The notes under the pieces: model-generated
Told to the model about the DNA's origin: nothing
The model's database searches: none
Seen by the model: the letters and a program-made list of their open reading frames with translations, nothing else
Translations under genes and position numbers: made by a program
DNA from: Mycolicibacterium aichiense
GTDB lineage: Bacteria; Actinomycetota; Actinomycetes; Mycobacteriales; Mycobacteriaceae
Direction of reading: 5' to 3'
Assembly (NCBI RefSeq): GCF_010726245.1
Contig: NZ_AP022561.1
Location: 4,898,001-4,962,000, forward strand
Length of the DNA stretch: 64,000 nt
Shown: positions 18,848-26,848 of the stretch, piece by piece
Numbering within the stretch: position 1 is the stretch's first letter
Layout: every line of letters begins with the position of its first letter

Positions 18848-19153
18848 GTGGCGCTCATGCGAAAAGCTCCTTCTTTCTTGGCATTCGGATTGATCGCCGC
18901 GTCAGTGCCCGCCACCCTGTTTACGGCGACGCCCGCCCGTGCGGATTGCAGTGGCAACGGGGCGGCCACTGTCTGCGCACAAGGCGAAGTTCGTGGCGGG
19001 GGACCGACCGCACCGATTGCCGGGCCGGCATATCCCGGCTACTGCGCTGACCCGTGGTACTGCGACGGTGGCTGGGGTATCGACATCAACCTCAATCCTC
19101 GGCCAGATCCGCCGCCCAGGCCCCGGCCTCCACGGCCTGGCCCACGCGGCTGA
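18848..19153 (+). CDS. Small exported proline-rich protein
   Basis: The product of about 100 residues has a signal peptide ending in TPARADC. The mature part has two Cys pairs (about 33/42 and 67/72), and the last 20 residues are almost only Pro and Arg (NPRPDPPPRPRPPRPGPRG). Such tails are found on several small mycobacterial envelope proteins. The start is ambiguous: GTG at 18848 five bases after GGGGGATAGAG, or ATG at 18857 after AGAGGTG; the second gives 98 residues and a tidier signal peptide. Function unknown. Confidence 0.65.
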   Translation: MALMRKAPSFLAFGLIAASVPATLFTATPARADCSGNGAATVCAQGEVRGGGPTAPIAGPAYPGYCADPWYCDGGWGIDINLNPRPDPPPRPRPPRPGPRG

Positions 19154-19191
19154 GCCGGCCCTGTCCATCCGTCATCGTTAGGAGCAGTCGA

Positions 19192-19542
19192 ATGTTGGTC
19201 CGTAACTTGATCAGCGCCGGCATAATCTCGGGCGCAATGCTGATCGGCAGTGCGGCAACCGCCGCCGCCGACGAGCCGAACTGTACGGCGGGCGACCTCA
19301 CCCAGGTCCTGTCCGGAGTCAACGCAGGCATGTCGGTCTACCTGTTCACCCACCCCGACGTGAACGCCTTCTTCACCGGACTCAAGGGCAAGTCACGCGA
19401 CGAGATGCGCACTGCCGTCGCCGATTACCTGCAGGCCAATCCCGAGGTGCGTGATCAGCTCAAGGCCGTGCGGCAGCCGGCGGCGGACTTCCGGGCTCGC
19501 TGCGACGCGCCGATGCCTGATGACATGGGGCCCATGGGCTGA
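19192..19542 (+). CDS. Hemophore-related exported protein (Rv0203/Rv1174c-like)
   Basis: The 116-residue protein has a signal peptide ending in TAAADEP and a mature domain with one cysteine pair (PNCTAGDL and ARCDAP). The signature THPDVNAFFTGLKGKS is what I know from the mycobacterial hemophore-related family. Rv0203 of that family binds haem in the periplasm and passes it to MmpL3/MmpL11. The ATG at 19192 follows TAGGAG by seven bases. It is convergent with the repeat-protein gene at 19672 and separated from it by a long inverted repeat. Haem binding is inferred from the family. Confidence 0.75.
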   Translation: MLVRNLISAGIISGAMLIGSAATAAADEPNCTAGDLTQVLSGVNAGMSVYLFTHPDVNAFFTGLKGKSRDEMRTAVADYLQANPEVRDQLKAVRQPAADFRARCDAPMPDDMGPMG

Positions 19543-19560
19543 GCCCGGTGGGGTGGGCAC

Positions 19561-19642
19561 GGTTGGTGCCCGCCTCTGAGCGACAACCGCGGCTAGAGCG
19601 CGGCGGGCAGGACCCGTTGTCGCTCAGAGGCGGACACCAACC
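19561..19642. terminator. 27-bp near-perfect inverted repeat between convergent genes
   Basis: The arms 19561-19587 and 19616-19642 are complementary with a single mismatch and enclose a 28-base GC-rich loop. The structure sits between the convergent stops at 19542 and 19672. It probably works as a bidirectional terminator, although no U-run follows. The length and perfection of the arms are more than a terminator needs. Confidence 0.6.
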
Positions 19643-19671
19643 CTATGCCCTACTCGTGAACCCGGCCGCAG

Positions 19672-21117
19672 CTAGCGCTTCCCCCGCGCGCTGCCCGCGG
19701 ACGCCTTCTTCTTGCTGCTGTCGTTAGCCTTCGCCGCCGGAGCCTTGCTGCTCGAGCCGCCGGTCGCCTGAGCCCCGCCAATGCGGAAGTTATTGATCGC
19801 GATGCCCGGGTTCTGCTTGGTGACGGTCGCGCCGTTGTTGAAGATGGTGCCGGCAAACGCCAACGGTCCCGGTCCCGCGGTCACGGTGTTGGTACCGCCG
19901 GCAAAGTTGAACCCGGCCGTGAGGTTACCGCCGGCGCCACCCGAGGAGACCTGGTTGTTGCTGCCCAACGAATTGAAGGTCAGGTTGTAGTTGCTGCCGG
20001 CGCCACCAGCGGACAGCGTGTTGCCACTGCCGACGAGATTCACCACCGAGTTGTTGTACCCGGTCGTCGACTCGAGCGTATTGCCGTTGCCACCGAGGAA
20101 GTTACTGGCCGAGCTATAGATGCCTCCCGCAACGGTTACGGCATTGTTGGTGCCGAACCAGTTCTGCGCGGTGCTTCCATAGGCGCCGCCCGCCACTGTC
20201 ACGGTATTGCCGCCGCCGAACAGGTTTCGGACCGCGTTCGCGTAGCCGCCGGTGATCGTCACGGTGTTGCCATTGCCGAGAATGTTGCGGGCCCAGTTCC
20301 CATAGCCGCCCGTTGTGGTGACGGTGTTATTGCTGCCGAGCAGATTGCTCGCGGTGTTCACCAGGCTGCCATTCGTGGCAACGGTGTTGTTGTTGCCGAG
20401 GAGGTTGGTGGCCCAGTTGAAGATGCCGCCCTCGGCGGTGACGTTGGTATTGCTGCCAAAGAGATTCGTGGTCAAGTTGAGCAGCGAGCTCGTCGCGGCA
20501 TCACCGGCCTCGATGACGTTGTCGTGGCCGCCCCAGTTCGTAGCGATGTTGAGCAAGCCGTGCGAGACCACCTTCATGCTGTCCGGATTGTTCGCGGTCC
20601 CCCGGCCGAACAGATTGAGGGCGATGTTCCCGGCTGCACCCGTACCGCCGGCGATGACGCTACTGCTGTCGGTCGGCGCACCGAGTGCCGAGACGTTCAG
20701 CGCAATGTTGAACCCGGGGTTGGTCAACAGGCCCGAGCCTTGGGTAGTGGCGGAGCCGTTCGGACCCAGCTGTGTGGCGATACCGAATAGCCCATTCGCG
20801 GTGGCGACCGACCCGTCCCCGGCGGCCGTGGCGAAGGTGAACGCGTCGCCGGTGGTCGCGGCCGAATTGGTCCCGAGTGCGAACGCTCCGCCGAACAGTC
20901 CGTTCGCGTGCGCGGTGGCGCCACTGCCGACCGCGATCGCGATGCTCAGCGGCGTGCTGGAGCAGTCGGCGCTGTTCCCCAGACCGAAGAAGGACGCGCA
21001 ACTCGCGTGCGCAGCGGGGGCCGACCCGAGAGCGGCGCCAGCAAGTAAAGCGCTCGCAGCCGCACCGGCGGCGAGTACACCGGTGGCGGTGTAACGAGTC
21101 TTTGCGGAAGTGATCAT
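19672..21117 (-). CDS. Exported protein with about 20-residue Asn/Gly/Thr-rich repeats and a Lys/Ser tail
   Basis: The 481-residue protein has a signal peptide ending in AAHASC. From about 190 to 440 it has roughly ten imperfect repeats of 20-22 residues with the core G-x-x-NTVT...GG...A.N.LG, for example GSNNTVTTTGG and GNGNTVTITGG. The regular spacing and alternating small and polar residues suggest a beta-helix or beta-solenoid. The last 35 residues are Ser/Ala/Lys-rich (SSKAPAAKANDSSKKK) and may bind acidic wall polymers or nucleic acid. ATG at 21117 follows GGGGAAAAGGATC. There is no PE or PPE domain, so I do not class it as PE_PGRS despite the Gly/Asn richness. Surface exposure is inferred. 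Confidence 0.75.
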   Translation of the reverse strand: MITSAKTRYTATGVLAAGAAASALLAGAALGSAPAAHASCASFFGLGNSADCSSTPLSIAIAVGSGATAHANGLFGGAFALGTNSAATTGDAFTFATAAGDGSVATANGLFGIATQLGPNGSATTQGSGLLTNPGFNIALNVSALGAPTDSSSVIAGGTGAAGNIALNLFGRGTANNPDSMKVVSHGLLNIATNWGGHDNVIEAGDAATSSLLNLTTNLFGSNTNVTAEGGIFNWATNLLGNNNTVATNGSLVNTASNLLGSNNTVTTTGGYGNWARNILGNGNTVTITGGYANAVRNLFGGGNTVTVAGGAYGSTAQNWFGTNNAVTVAGGIYSSASNFLGGNGNTLESTTGYNNSVVNLVGSGNTLSAGGAGSNYNLTFNSLGSNNQVSSGGAGGNLTAGFNFAGGTNTVTAGPGPLAFAGTIFNNGATVTKQNPGIAINNFRIGGAQATGGSSSKAPAAKANDSSKKKASAGSARGKR

Positions 21118-21138
21118 GATCCTTTTCCCCTCAATACA

Positions 21139-21158
21139 AAATCGCCTGAGGGCGATTT
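21139..21158. terminator. Stem-loop between two exported-protein genes
   Basis: AAATCGCC and GGCGATTT form a perfect 8-bp stem with a 4-base loop. On the minus strand it lies 25 bases after the stop at 21184 and is followed by TTTTGTATT, so it can act as an intrinsic terminator. It also lies in the likely 5' leader of the downstream gene (start 21117), where it could protect the message. Confidence 0.5.
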
Positions 21159-21179
21159 GCTAGTTGATCAGTATGGCCC
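21156..21179 (-). promoter_or_regulatory. Shared promoter-like box, copy 3 (divergent)
   Basis: On the minus strand the end of this stretch reads CTAGCAAA preceded by a CATACT hexamer. This is the weaker third copy of the element found at 24432-24450 and 26735-26755, upstream of the 19672-21117 gene. Confidence 0.3.
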
Positions 21180-21183
21180 TCGG

Positions 21184-24100
21184 TCACGCCGCCGGCACCC
21201 GAATGAGCAGATAGGAGTTGCTCCGTGGCGCTACGGCCGCCGCGCTGCCGCTGACCTGGTAGACGATCAACGACAACCCCGAGAGCATCCCGATCAGCAG
21301 CGCCGCCGTCGCTCCGGTGACCTGTCCGACCAGGAAGCCCACCGGGTTGGCACCGAAGAGCGATCCGATCCCCTGCCCCAGCGCCATTCCGATGGCGACC
21401 TGCAGCGCCGGGCTCCGCACCACGGCCTGGATCACCGTTTCAGCAAGATCGCTGGTCGGGGTGCCGTTGACGATGTCACCGGCCAGGCTGCTGATGAGGG
21501 TCTGCACCGACGGATTGGACAGCAGCGAATCCACCGCGACCTTGGTCACCTGACCCGCCTGCGAATCGAGCACGGCGTTGTGCAACGGCGTCGTCCCGAG
21601 GAAGTCGGCGACCAAACCCTGCGCCGCTTCACCGACCGCCTGTTGCACCGCGGGCACGGTCAGCAGCGAACGCAACCCGGGCGGAATTATGGCGTCGAGT
21701 GCGGCCTTGATCGCGGAATCGGCCTGCAGATATTGCACGGCACCCTGCACGGCGCCGCTGACGGTCGCCCCGGCCGACAACGCGGCGACGAAGCCCTGCG
21801 CGGCATTCGACAGCGCGCCCGGCACCCCGGCGTAGCCGAAGAAACCGGTGATCAGGGAGCCCAGCGTCGCGGCGATCTGCGTTGCGGCCGCCGGATCGGC
21901 CAGCGTGCTCACCAACGTCGGACCGAAGGTGGGACCGACCAGCGCACCGAGGAACGTCCGTACAGCGGCGTCGGATGCCAGGTCGCTGACGAGGGCACTG
22001 GTGGTCGCCGCCAGCGCCGCGACCACACCAGTGTCGCTGGTGAAGGCGTAGACGGCGCTGGCCACCGCAGTGCCGAGCGCCGACGTGAACATCGAATCAG
22101 ACTGCAGCCCTTGCCAAGCAGCTCCGACAGCGGCGGCCACGTCGTTTCCGGCGAGCAGAGACCATACGACCTGTTCCCCTGCTCCGGTCAGGTCTGCCGC
22201 AATCCCGGAAGTACCGAGAAGAGTCGTCAATGCCGATTCTGCAGCACCGAGGACGCCGTTGACGAACGTCGCATTGGCTACCAGATTCTGCACCGCGGCA
22301 CCCACGGCGCTACCGATCCCGGCGGCGGCAGCGCTACCGCTCAGCGCCGCCGTCAACTCCTGCTGCACTTGCTGGCCGACCCAGGCTTGCACGGGTTCGC
22401 TTGCCGCCGAACCTGATACGACATCGGTGATGAAGGCGCCCAGCGCCGGCAGCAGCCCCTGATAGCTGAACAAGGTCTGCAACCCCAGCTTGACGGCCAA
22501 GGGCAGCGAGTCCTCGACGGCCGGCGAGGTGCGCAACGAAGGCCATGCGTTCGCCAGAGCGGTCACCGGATCGGTCCCGGCGATGATGGCAGGCAGCACC
22601 TCCTCGATCACCGTCGATACGCCGATCGGGACCTCGACGTAGCTCAGGGCTGCGCCGGCGACCGCCAACAATCCGTTCACCCCAGCGGGATTGGCCAACA
22701 GGTTCTGCACCGCAGTGCTCACCGCGGCCCCCACCCCCACCGCAACCGGGCCACCGCCCAGTGCCGAGGTCACCGACTGCTCGACCCTTTGGCCCACCAA
22801 CAGCCGCGTAGCCGAGTCAGCGGTGAACGCCGACACCACGTCGGTCACGAAGGTGCCGACGCCCTGCTGCACAGCAGAATCTGCCCACAGTGAAAACACC
22901 GCGCTCGCAACTGTGCCCGCGATCCCGTCCTGGACGGCTGTGCTGCCTTGCAGTGACTGCACAGCGCCTTCGATTGCATCTGCCTGGTTGTCACCCAGCC
23001 CCACAGCCGCGAATAATGTTCCGACCACGCTGCCGATCTCGCCGGCGACGCCACTCTGACAGAAAAGTCCTGTGCAGCGGGCGATTTCACCATCCACTGT
23101 GTAGCCGAAGAGTGATCCCGCCACGTCGGCGATCTTCGCTTGAACAGCCGGTGTGGTCAGGAAGGTCACGGTGGCCTGGCTGATCGCCGCGCCTATTTGG
23201 ATCGCGGCGGGGCCACCGCCCAGCGCCGAGGCCAGCGAGTTACCAATGCTGTCACCGATGAATGTCACGAAGTCGGTCGAGGCAGGATCGCCCTGAGCGC
23301 CGAGGAGGATGTTAACCGCACCGAACGTGGCCGTCGCCAGCGCTCTTTGAACGCCCTCGTCCGTCAGGAAGGCGGCAAGCGATCCCACGACTGTCGGAGC
23401 GCTCTCCAGCAGGTCCGCGCTCACGAGATCGTTCACGGTGAAGTCCGTCGTCACGAGATCGCCCAGCAGATCGAGGGCTCCGCCGCCGTTCGGAATCACC
23501 GTCAACGTTTGGATGAATGTTCCGAACGCATTCTGAAAGTAGGTGTCGTTCAACACTGAGGTGCACCAGTAGGCCGCTGCGGCACCGGCGACTTGGGCGG
23601 CGCCCTGGGACGCCCCCATTCCCGCCAAGCTGGTCTCTACCTGATTACTGACGAAGGTGGAGAAGTCCGGATTGCCGGCCAGTCCGGACAGGGCGCCGTT
23701 GACCGGGTCCCCGTACAGGGCCTCACCCATCAATTCGATGGCTACTGGCAGAAACAAATTCACCACGGCTTGCTTGGCGGCGGTGAGATCACTGAACTTG
23801 ATGCCGAGTTCGACGAAATCGGTGAGAGCCGGGGCGACGACGTCGTTCCAAAATGTCATGTCAGCCGAGGTTTCGACCTCCGCTGCGGCCGGCACCTGCG
23901 CGAGTTGAACGGACGGCACAGAAGCTGCGGAGCCGGCGTTCCGGCTTGGACTGACATGGGTGAGCGTCCTGGCCGTATGGGCGATCCCGTCGGCCGGCTC
24001 CGCGGTGGTCACCGAGCTTGCCGGGACGGAGATCCCTGTCGGCCCTGACTGTTCGCGACGAGTCACCGCCAGCACCGCCCATGAAATCGCCTCGGTAACG

Positions 24101-24399
24101 GGAGCGAGGGGATCGTGTCCCACGCGGAGGCGGGCCAGCGGCACGCGGCTACTTGCCGAGATCGCACGAGCGGGCTTGGTTGCCGCCGCCGGAAGCGGGG
24201 CCTTCGGGGTGCGGCCGTCCGGCTTGGCCGGGGTTCGGGGGGCGTGCTTGCCTGCCGAGGCCGTGGCCTTGCCCGAGTCCCCCGCGCCGGTATCTGCTGC
24301 TGCCACCGCGGGCAGAGCCGCAATCACTCCTCCGATGCCGAGGGCGACGGCCAGTGCGCCAACCCGACCGATGTAACGACCCTGCTGCCCCAGGCTCAT
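21184..24399 (-). CDS. Large exported Ala/Val-rich helical repeat protein A
   Basis: The 1071-residue protein starts at the ATG at 24399, eight bases after GGTGGGAG. Its export signal GRVGALAVALGIGG ends near AAADTG and is followed by a 60-residue Pro/Ala/Lys linker. The rest is built of helical segments of about 25-35 residues rich in Ala, Val and Gly, with repeated signatures such as GQ-V-Q-SL-G-A-AVQNL. The C-terminal about 230 residues closely match those of the neighbouring protein at 24497. A hydrophobic segment of about 20 residues near 1030-1050 could anchor it in the membrane. No enzymatic motif. The shared signal and tail show that the two genes arose by duplication. It is probably an envelope protein of unknown function. 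Confidence 0.75.
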   Translation of the reverse strand: MSLGQQGRYIGRVGALAVALGIGGVIAALPAVAAADTGAGDSGKATASAGKHAPRTPAKPDGRTPKAPLPAAATKPARAISASSRVPLARLRVGHDPLAPVTEAISWAVLAVTRREQSGPTGISVPASSVTTAEPADGIAHTARTLTHVSPSRNAGSAASVPSVQLAQVPAAAEVETSADMTFWNDVVAPALTDFVELGIKFSDLTAAKQAVVNLFLPVAIELMGEALYGDPVNGALSGLAGNPDFSTFVSNQVETSLAGMGASQGAAQVAGAAAAYWCTSVLNDTYFQNAFGTFIQTLTVIPNGGGALDLLGDLVTTDFTVNDLVSADLLESAPTVVGSLAAFLTDEGVQRALATATFGAVNILLGAQGDPASTDFVTFIGDSIGNSLASALGGGPAAIQIGAAISQATVTFLTTPAVQAKIADVAGSLFGYTVDGEIARCTGLFCQSGVAGEIGSVVGTLFAAVGLGDNQADAIEGAVQSLQGSTAVQDGIAGTVASAVFSLWADSAVQQGVGTFVTDVVSAFTADSATRLLVGQRVEQSVTSALGGGPVAVGVGAAVSTAVQNLLANPAGVNGLLAVAGAALSYVEVPIGVSTVIEEVLPAIIAGTDPVTALANAWPSLRTSPAVEDSLPLAVKLGLQTLFSYQGLLPALGAFITDVVSGSAASEPVQAWVGQQVQQELTAALSGSAAAAGIGSAVGAAVQNLVANATFVNGVLGAAESALTTLLGTSGIAADLTGAGEQVVWSLLAGNDVAAAVGAAWQGLQSDSMFTSALGTAVASAVYAFTSDTGVVAALAATTSALVSDLASDAAVRTFLGALVGPTFGPTLVSTLADPAAATQIAATLGSLITGFFGYAGVPGALSNAAQGFVAALSAGATVSGAVQGAVQYLQADSAIKAALDAIIPPGLRSLLTVPAVQQAVGEAAQGLVADFLGTTPLHNAVLDSQAGQVTKVAVDSLLSNPSVQTLISSLAGDIVNGTPTSDLAETVIQAVVRSPALQVAIGMALGQGIGSLFGANPVGFLVGQVTGATAALLIGMLSGLSLIVYQVSGSAAAVAPRSNSYLLIRVPAA

Positions 24400-24431
24400 T
24401 GCAGTCACTCCCACCCCAGCCCGCACAATAG

Positions 24432-24450
24432 TTTGCTAGATATAGCACAC
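24432..24450 (-). promoter_or_regulatory. Shared promoter-like box, copy 2
   Basis: On the minus strand this reads GTGTGCTATATCTAGCAAA, with an extended -10 (TGCTATAT). It lies about 30-50 bases before the ATG at 24399 and closely matches the box at 26735-26755. Confidence 0.5.
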
Positions 24451-24496
24451 CCTCAAAGTTGCACGAGGGGATTCAGAGCCCGGTCACCCAGGAGGG

Positions 24497-26701
24497 TCAG
24501 GCAATCTGCAATGTCACGAAGTACGAGCTGCCGCTCGGGACCGAGGATGCCGACAAGCCGCCAGTCAGACCGAAGAGGTTCGCCACCCCGAAGCTCAACA
24601 CCAACGCCAGCGCCGTGCCGATTCCGGCCACCTGACCGACGGCGTAGGCGACCGGATTGTCACCGAGCAGCGCGCCGAATCCCTGGCCCAGCGACTGCCC
24701 GAGCGCGATCTGCAGTGCGGGGCTGTTCACGACCCTGGAAATGACGGTCTGCACCACATCGGCCGGCGGCGTTCCGCCGAGGAGATCCCCGGCCAGGTCG
24801 CCGATCAAGCCCTGGGCGGCCGGGTTGGACACGAAGGCTTGGACCGTCGCCTTCGCGACCTGGCTGACCACCGGGTCCAGGGCCGTGTTGTTCAGCGGGG
24901 TCGAGTCGATCAGCTGATTGACGACACCTTGCGCGACCGTGCTGATCACGTCCCTAACGGCCGGCGCCTTGAGCACCGACTGCAGCGCGTCCGGCACGGT
25001 CGCATTGAATGCCGCCACCAACGCCGGGTCCGACGCCAGCTGCTGCACAGCGCCTTCCAGCACGTCGACGGGAGAAACACCGGACAGCAGCGCCGCGACG
25101 ATCTGCTCGGTGGCAGCCGACAGCGTCGCCGCCACCCCGTCCTGGCCGAGGAAGCTGGTGATCACCGAGCCGGCCGTCGCACCGAGCTGCGCCGCTGACT
25201 TCGGATCGGCCAGAGCCTCGGCAAGCGTCGGACCATAGGTCGGCCCGAACAATTCACCGACGACAGTGCGGAAACCTTCGTCGGCCGCCAAGCTGACCAC
25301 CAGAGACTTGGCAGTCGACGCCAGGCCCGCCACCACATCAGCATTGGTGACCAGTGACGACACAGCGTCACCCGCGGCGGGAGCCAGCGCCGACAGGAAC
25401 GCCGAATTGCCCTGCAGCCCTTGCCAGGCCACGTCCAGTGCGTCGATCCAGTTCTCGCCCGCCAGCAGCGCGGTGCCGAAGTGCGTGATGTAGTCGGCCA
25501 GCGCGGCCGGCACGCCCGGTGCGGACAAGATGTCGCTGACAGCCGCACCGGCGGCCGCGGCCACCCCCTGCACCGCCTTGGTGTTGCTCAGCAGACCCTG
25601 TACGGCCGCGCCCAGTGCGTTGCCGACAGCGGTTGCGGTGGCGCTGTCACCCAGCGCGGAGGTCACCCAGCCGTCGACGATGTTGCCGAGCCACGCGGGG
25701 ATGACCCCACCGCTGGTCAGATCGATGACCGCACCGGACACACCTGACGCCAGCGCGGCCTGGACGGCCGGGGTGCTCAGGAAAGTCGCGATCTCGCCGG
25801 ACGAGTTGGCGACCACTGACTTGAGGTAATTCGCAAGCGGCGCAATGTCATTGATTGCCAACCCCGCTGCGATCGCGGTGGCCTGCGCGCTGTCCGGCTG
25901 CACGGCGGTGGCGATCACATCCAGCGCGGCCTGGACGCCGGCGTTGCCGAGCACGGTGCGAGCGAAGCCGACCGCCGCATTGCCGACGACGGTGCCGACC
26001 GGCGACGGCACACCGAGATAGGTGTTCAGCGCGGCGGAGATCTTCGTCGAAACGAACTGCATGATCGTGTTATTCGCGAGCAGCTGCTGCACCTCGGCGC
26101 TGATCTTGCCGTTGGTGACCAGGTCTTGGATGCCGTTGGCGACGATCGGCGCCAACTCGTCGCCGATTGGGCTCCACCCCGGGAAATGCGAGTCGATGAA
26201 GGTGCGCACCGCGGTGTCGAGCGCGCTGCCCGCGGTCGCTCCGGCTGCTACCGGTGTGCCGCCCGTGACACCGGCGCTGGGCACCGACGCGGCTGCGGCA
26301 GAAGCGGTTCCGCCGGTGACGACCGAGCGCGCCGAGCGAGCGGTGCCGTCCCGGCGAGTCGCCGCCAGCACCGCGAACGACAACGGCTCGGTGACCGGAG
26401 CCGACGGATCGCCGCTTCCGCTGACCCGGTCCAGTGGCCGGCGGCTCGCCACGGTGATCGATGCGGCCGGCTTGACCGAGGCGGCCGGCGTCGACGTCGG
26501 CGCCTTCGGGGCGCGCGGACCCGCCTTCGCCGCGGTCCGCGGGCCGGCCTTGCCTGCCGACGACGTCGTCTTGCCTGAGTCCCCCGCGCCGCTGTCCGCA
26601 CCGGCCACCGCAGGCAGCGCGACGATCAACCCTCCGACACCGAGAGCCACCGCCAACGCTCCAACCCGACCGACGTAGCGACCCTGCTGTCCCAGGCCCA
26701 T
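24497..26701 (-). CDS. Large exported Ala/Val-rich helical repeat protein B
   Basis: The 734-residue paralogue of the neighbouring 1071-residue protein. The ATG at 26701 is chosen because it begins MGLGQQGRYVGRVGALAV, matching the start of the paralogue. The signal ends near AGADSG and is followed by a Lys/Pro/Ala linker to about residue 100. Helical segments with many Ala, Val and Gly follow. The last 230 residues align with the paralogue: GPTYGPTLAEALADP against GPTFGPTLVSTLADP, and NSPALQIALGQSLGQG against RSPALQVAIGMALGQG. A hydrophobic stretch lies near 695-720. Function unknown. It is divergent from the signalling genes that begin at about 26849. Confidence 0.75.
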   Translation of the reverse strand: MGLGQQGRYVGRVGALAVALGVGGLIVALPAVAGADSGAGDSGKTTSSAGKAGPRTAAKAGPRAPKAPTSTPAASVKPAASITVASRRPLDRVSGSGDPSAPVTEPLSFAVLAATRRDGTARSARSVVTGGTASAAAASVPSAGVTGGTPVAAGATAGSALDTAVRTFIDSHFPGWSPIGDELAPIVANGIQDLVTNGKISAEVQQLLANNTIMQFVSTKISAALNTYLGVPSPVGTVVGNAAVGFARTVLGNAGVQAALDVIATAVQPDSAQATAIAAGLAINDIAPLANYLKSVVANSSGEIATFLSTPAVQAALASGVSGAVIDLTSGGVIPAWLGNIVDGWVTSALGDSATATAVGNALGAAVQGLLSNTKAVQGVAAAAGAAVSDILSAPGVPAALADYITHFGTALLAGENWIDALDVAWQGLQGNSAFLSALAPAAGDAVSSLVTNADVVAGLASTAKSLVVSLAADEGFRTVVGELFGPTYGPTLAEALADPKSAAQLGATAGSVITSFLGQDGVAATLSAATEQIVAALLSGVSPVDVLEGAVQQLASDPALVAAFNATVPDALQSVLKAPAVRDVISTVAQGVVNQLIDSTPLNNTALDPVVSQVAKATVQAFVSNPAAQGLIGDLAGDLLGGTPPADVVQTVISRVVNSPALQIALGQSLGQGFGALLGDNPVAYAVGQVAGIGTALALVLSFGVANLFGLTGGLSASSVPSGSSYFVTLQIA

Positions 26702-26734
26702 GGCACCAACCCCCGATGTTGACGAGAAAGCTAA

Positions 26735-26755
26735 TTTGCTAGGGGTATAGCACAC
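26735..26755 (-). promoter_or_regulatory. Shared promoter-like box, copy 1
   Basis: The minus strand carries GTGTGCTATAC followed by CTAGCAAA. This gives an extended -10 (TGCTATAC) about 40 bases before the ATG at 26701. It is nearly identical to the box at 24432-24450 and shares CTAGCAAA with 21156-21179. Confidence 0.5.
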
Positions 26756-26835
26756 GCCGTGGGTGACATGAGCGTGTACGCGTAAACGCACTTATGCGAA
26801 TTGTTCATTGCCTACGCTGACCGCGCGTTTTCCCC

Positions 26836-26841
26836 TACGAT
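26836..26841 (+). promoter_or_regulatory. Candidate -10 element of the GAF-GGDEF gene
   Basis: TACGAT lies so that transcription would start near 26848, next to the GTG at 26849. A leaderless message is therefore possible. Confidence 0.35.
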
Positions 26842-26848
26842 CCAGCTC

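Noticed and set aside
19672..21117. Regular repeats resembling a CRISPR array
   Set aside because: The repeats are in-frame coding repeats of 60-66 bases without constant spacers or direct repeat identity.
21157..22416. Long Arg/His/Gln-rich plus-strand frame
   Set aside because: Antisense shadow of the 1071-residue exported protein gene; low-complexity and without start signal.
19672..26701. PE_PGRS/PPE family identity of the three exported proteins
   Set aside because: No PE or PPE N-terminal domain; they have ordinary signal peptides instead.
26742..26748. GGGGTAT on the plus strand, like a SigF -10 box for the signalling operon
   Set aside because: No GTTT-type -35 at the right distance, and it is explained by the shared minus-strand promoter box.
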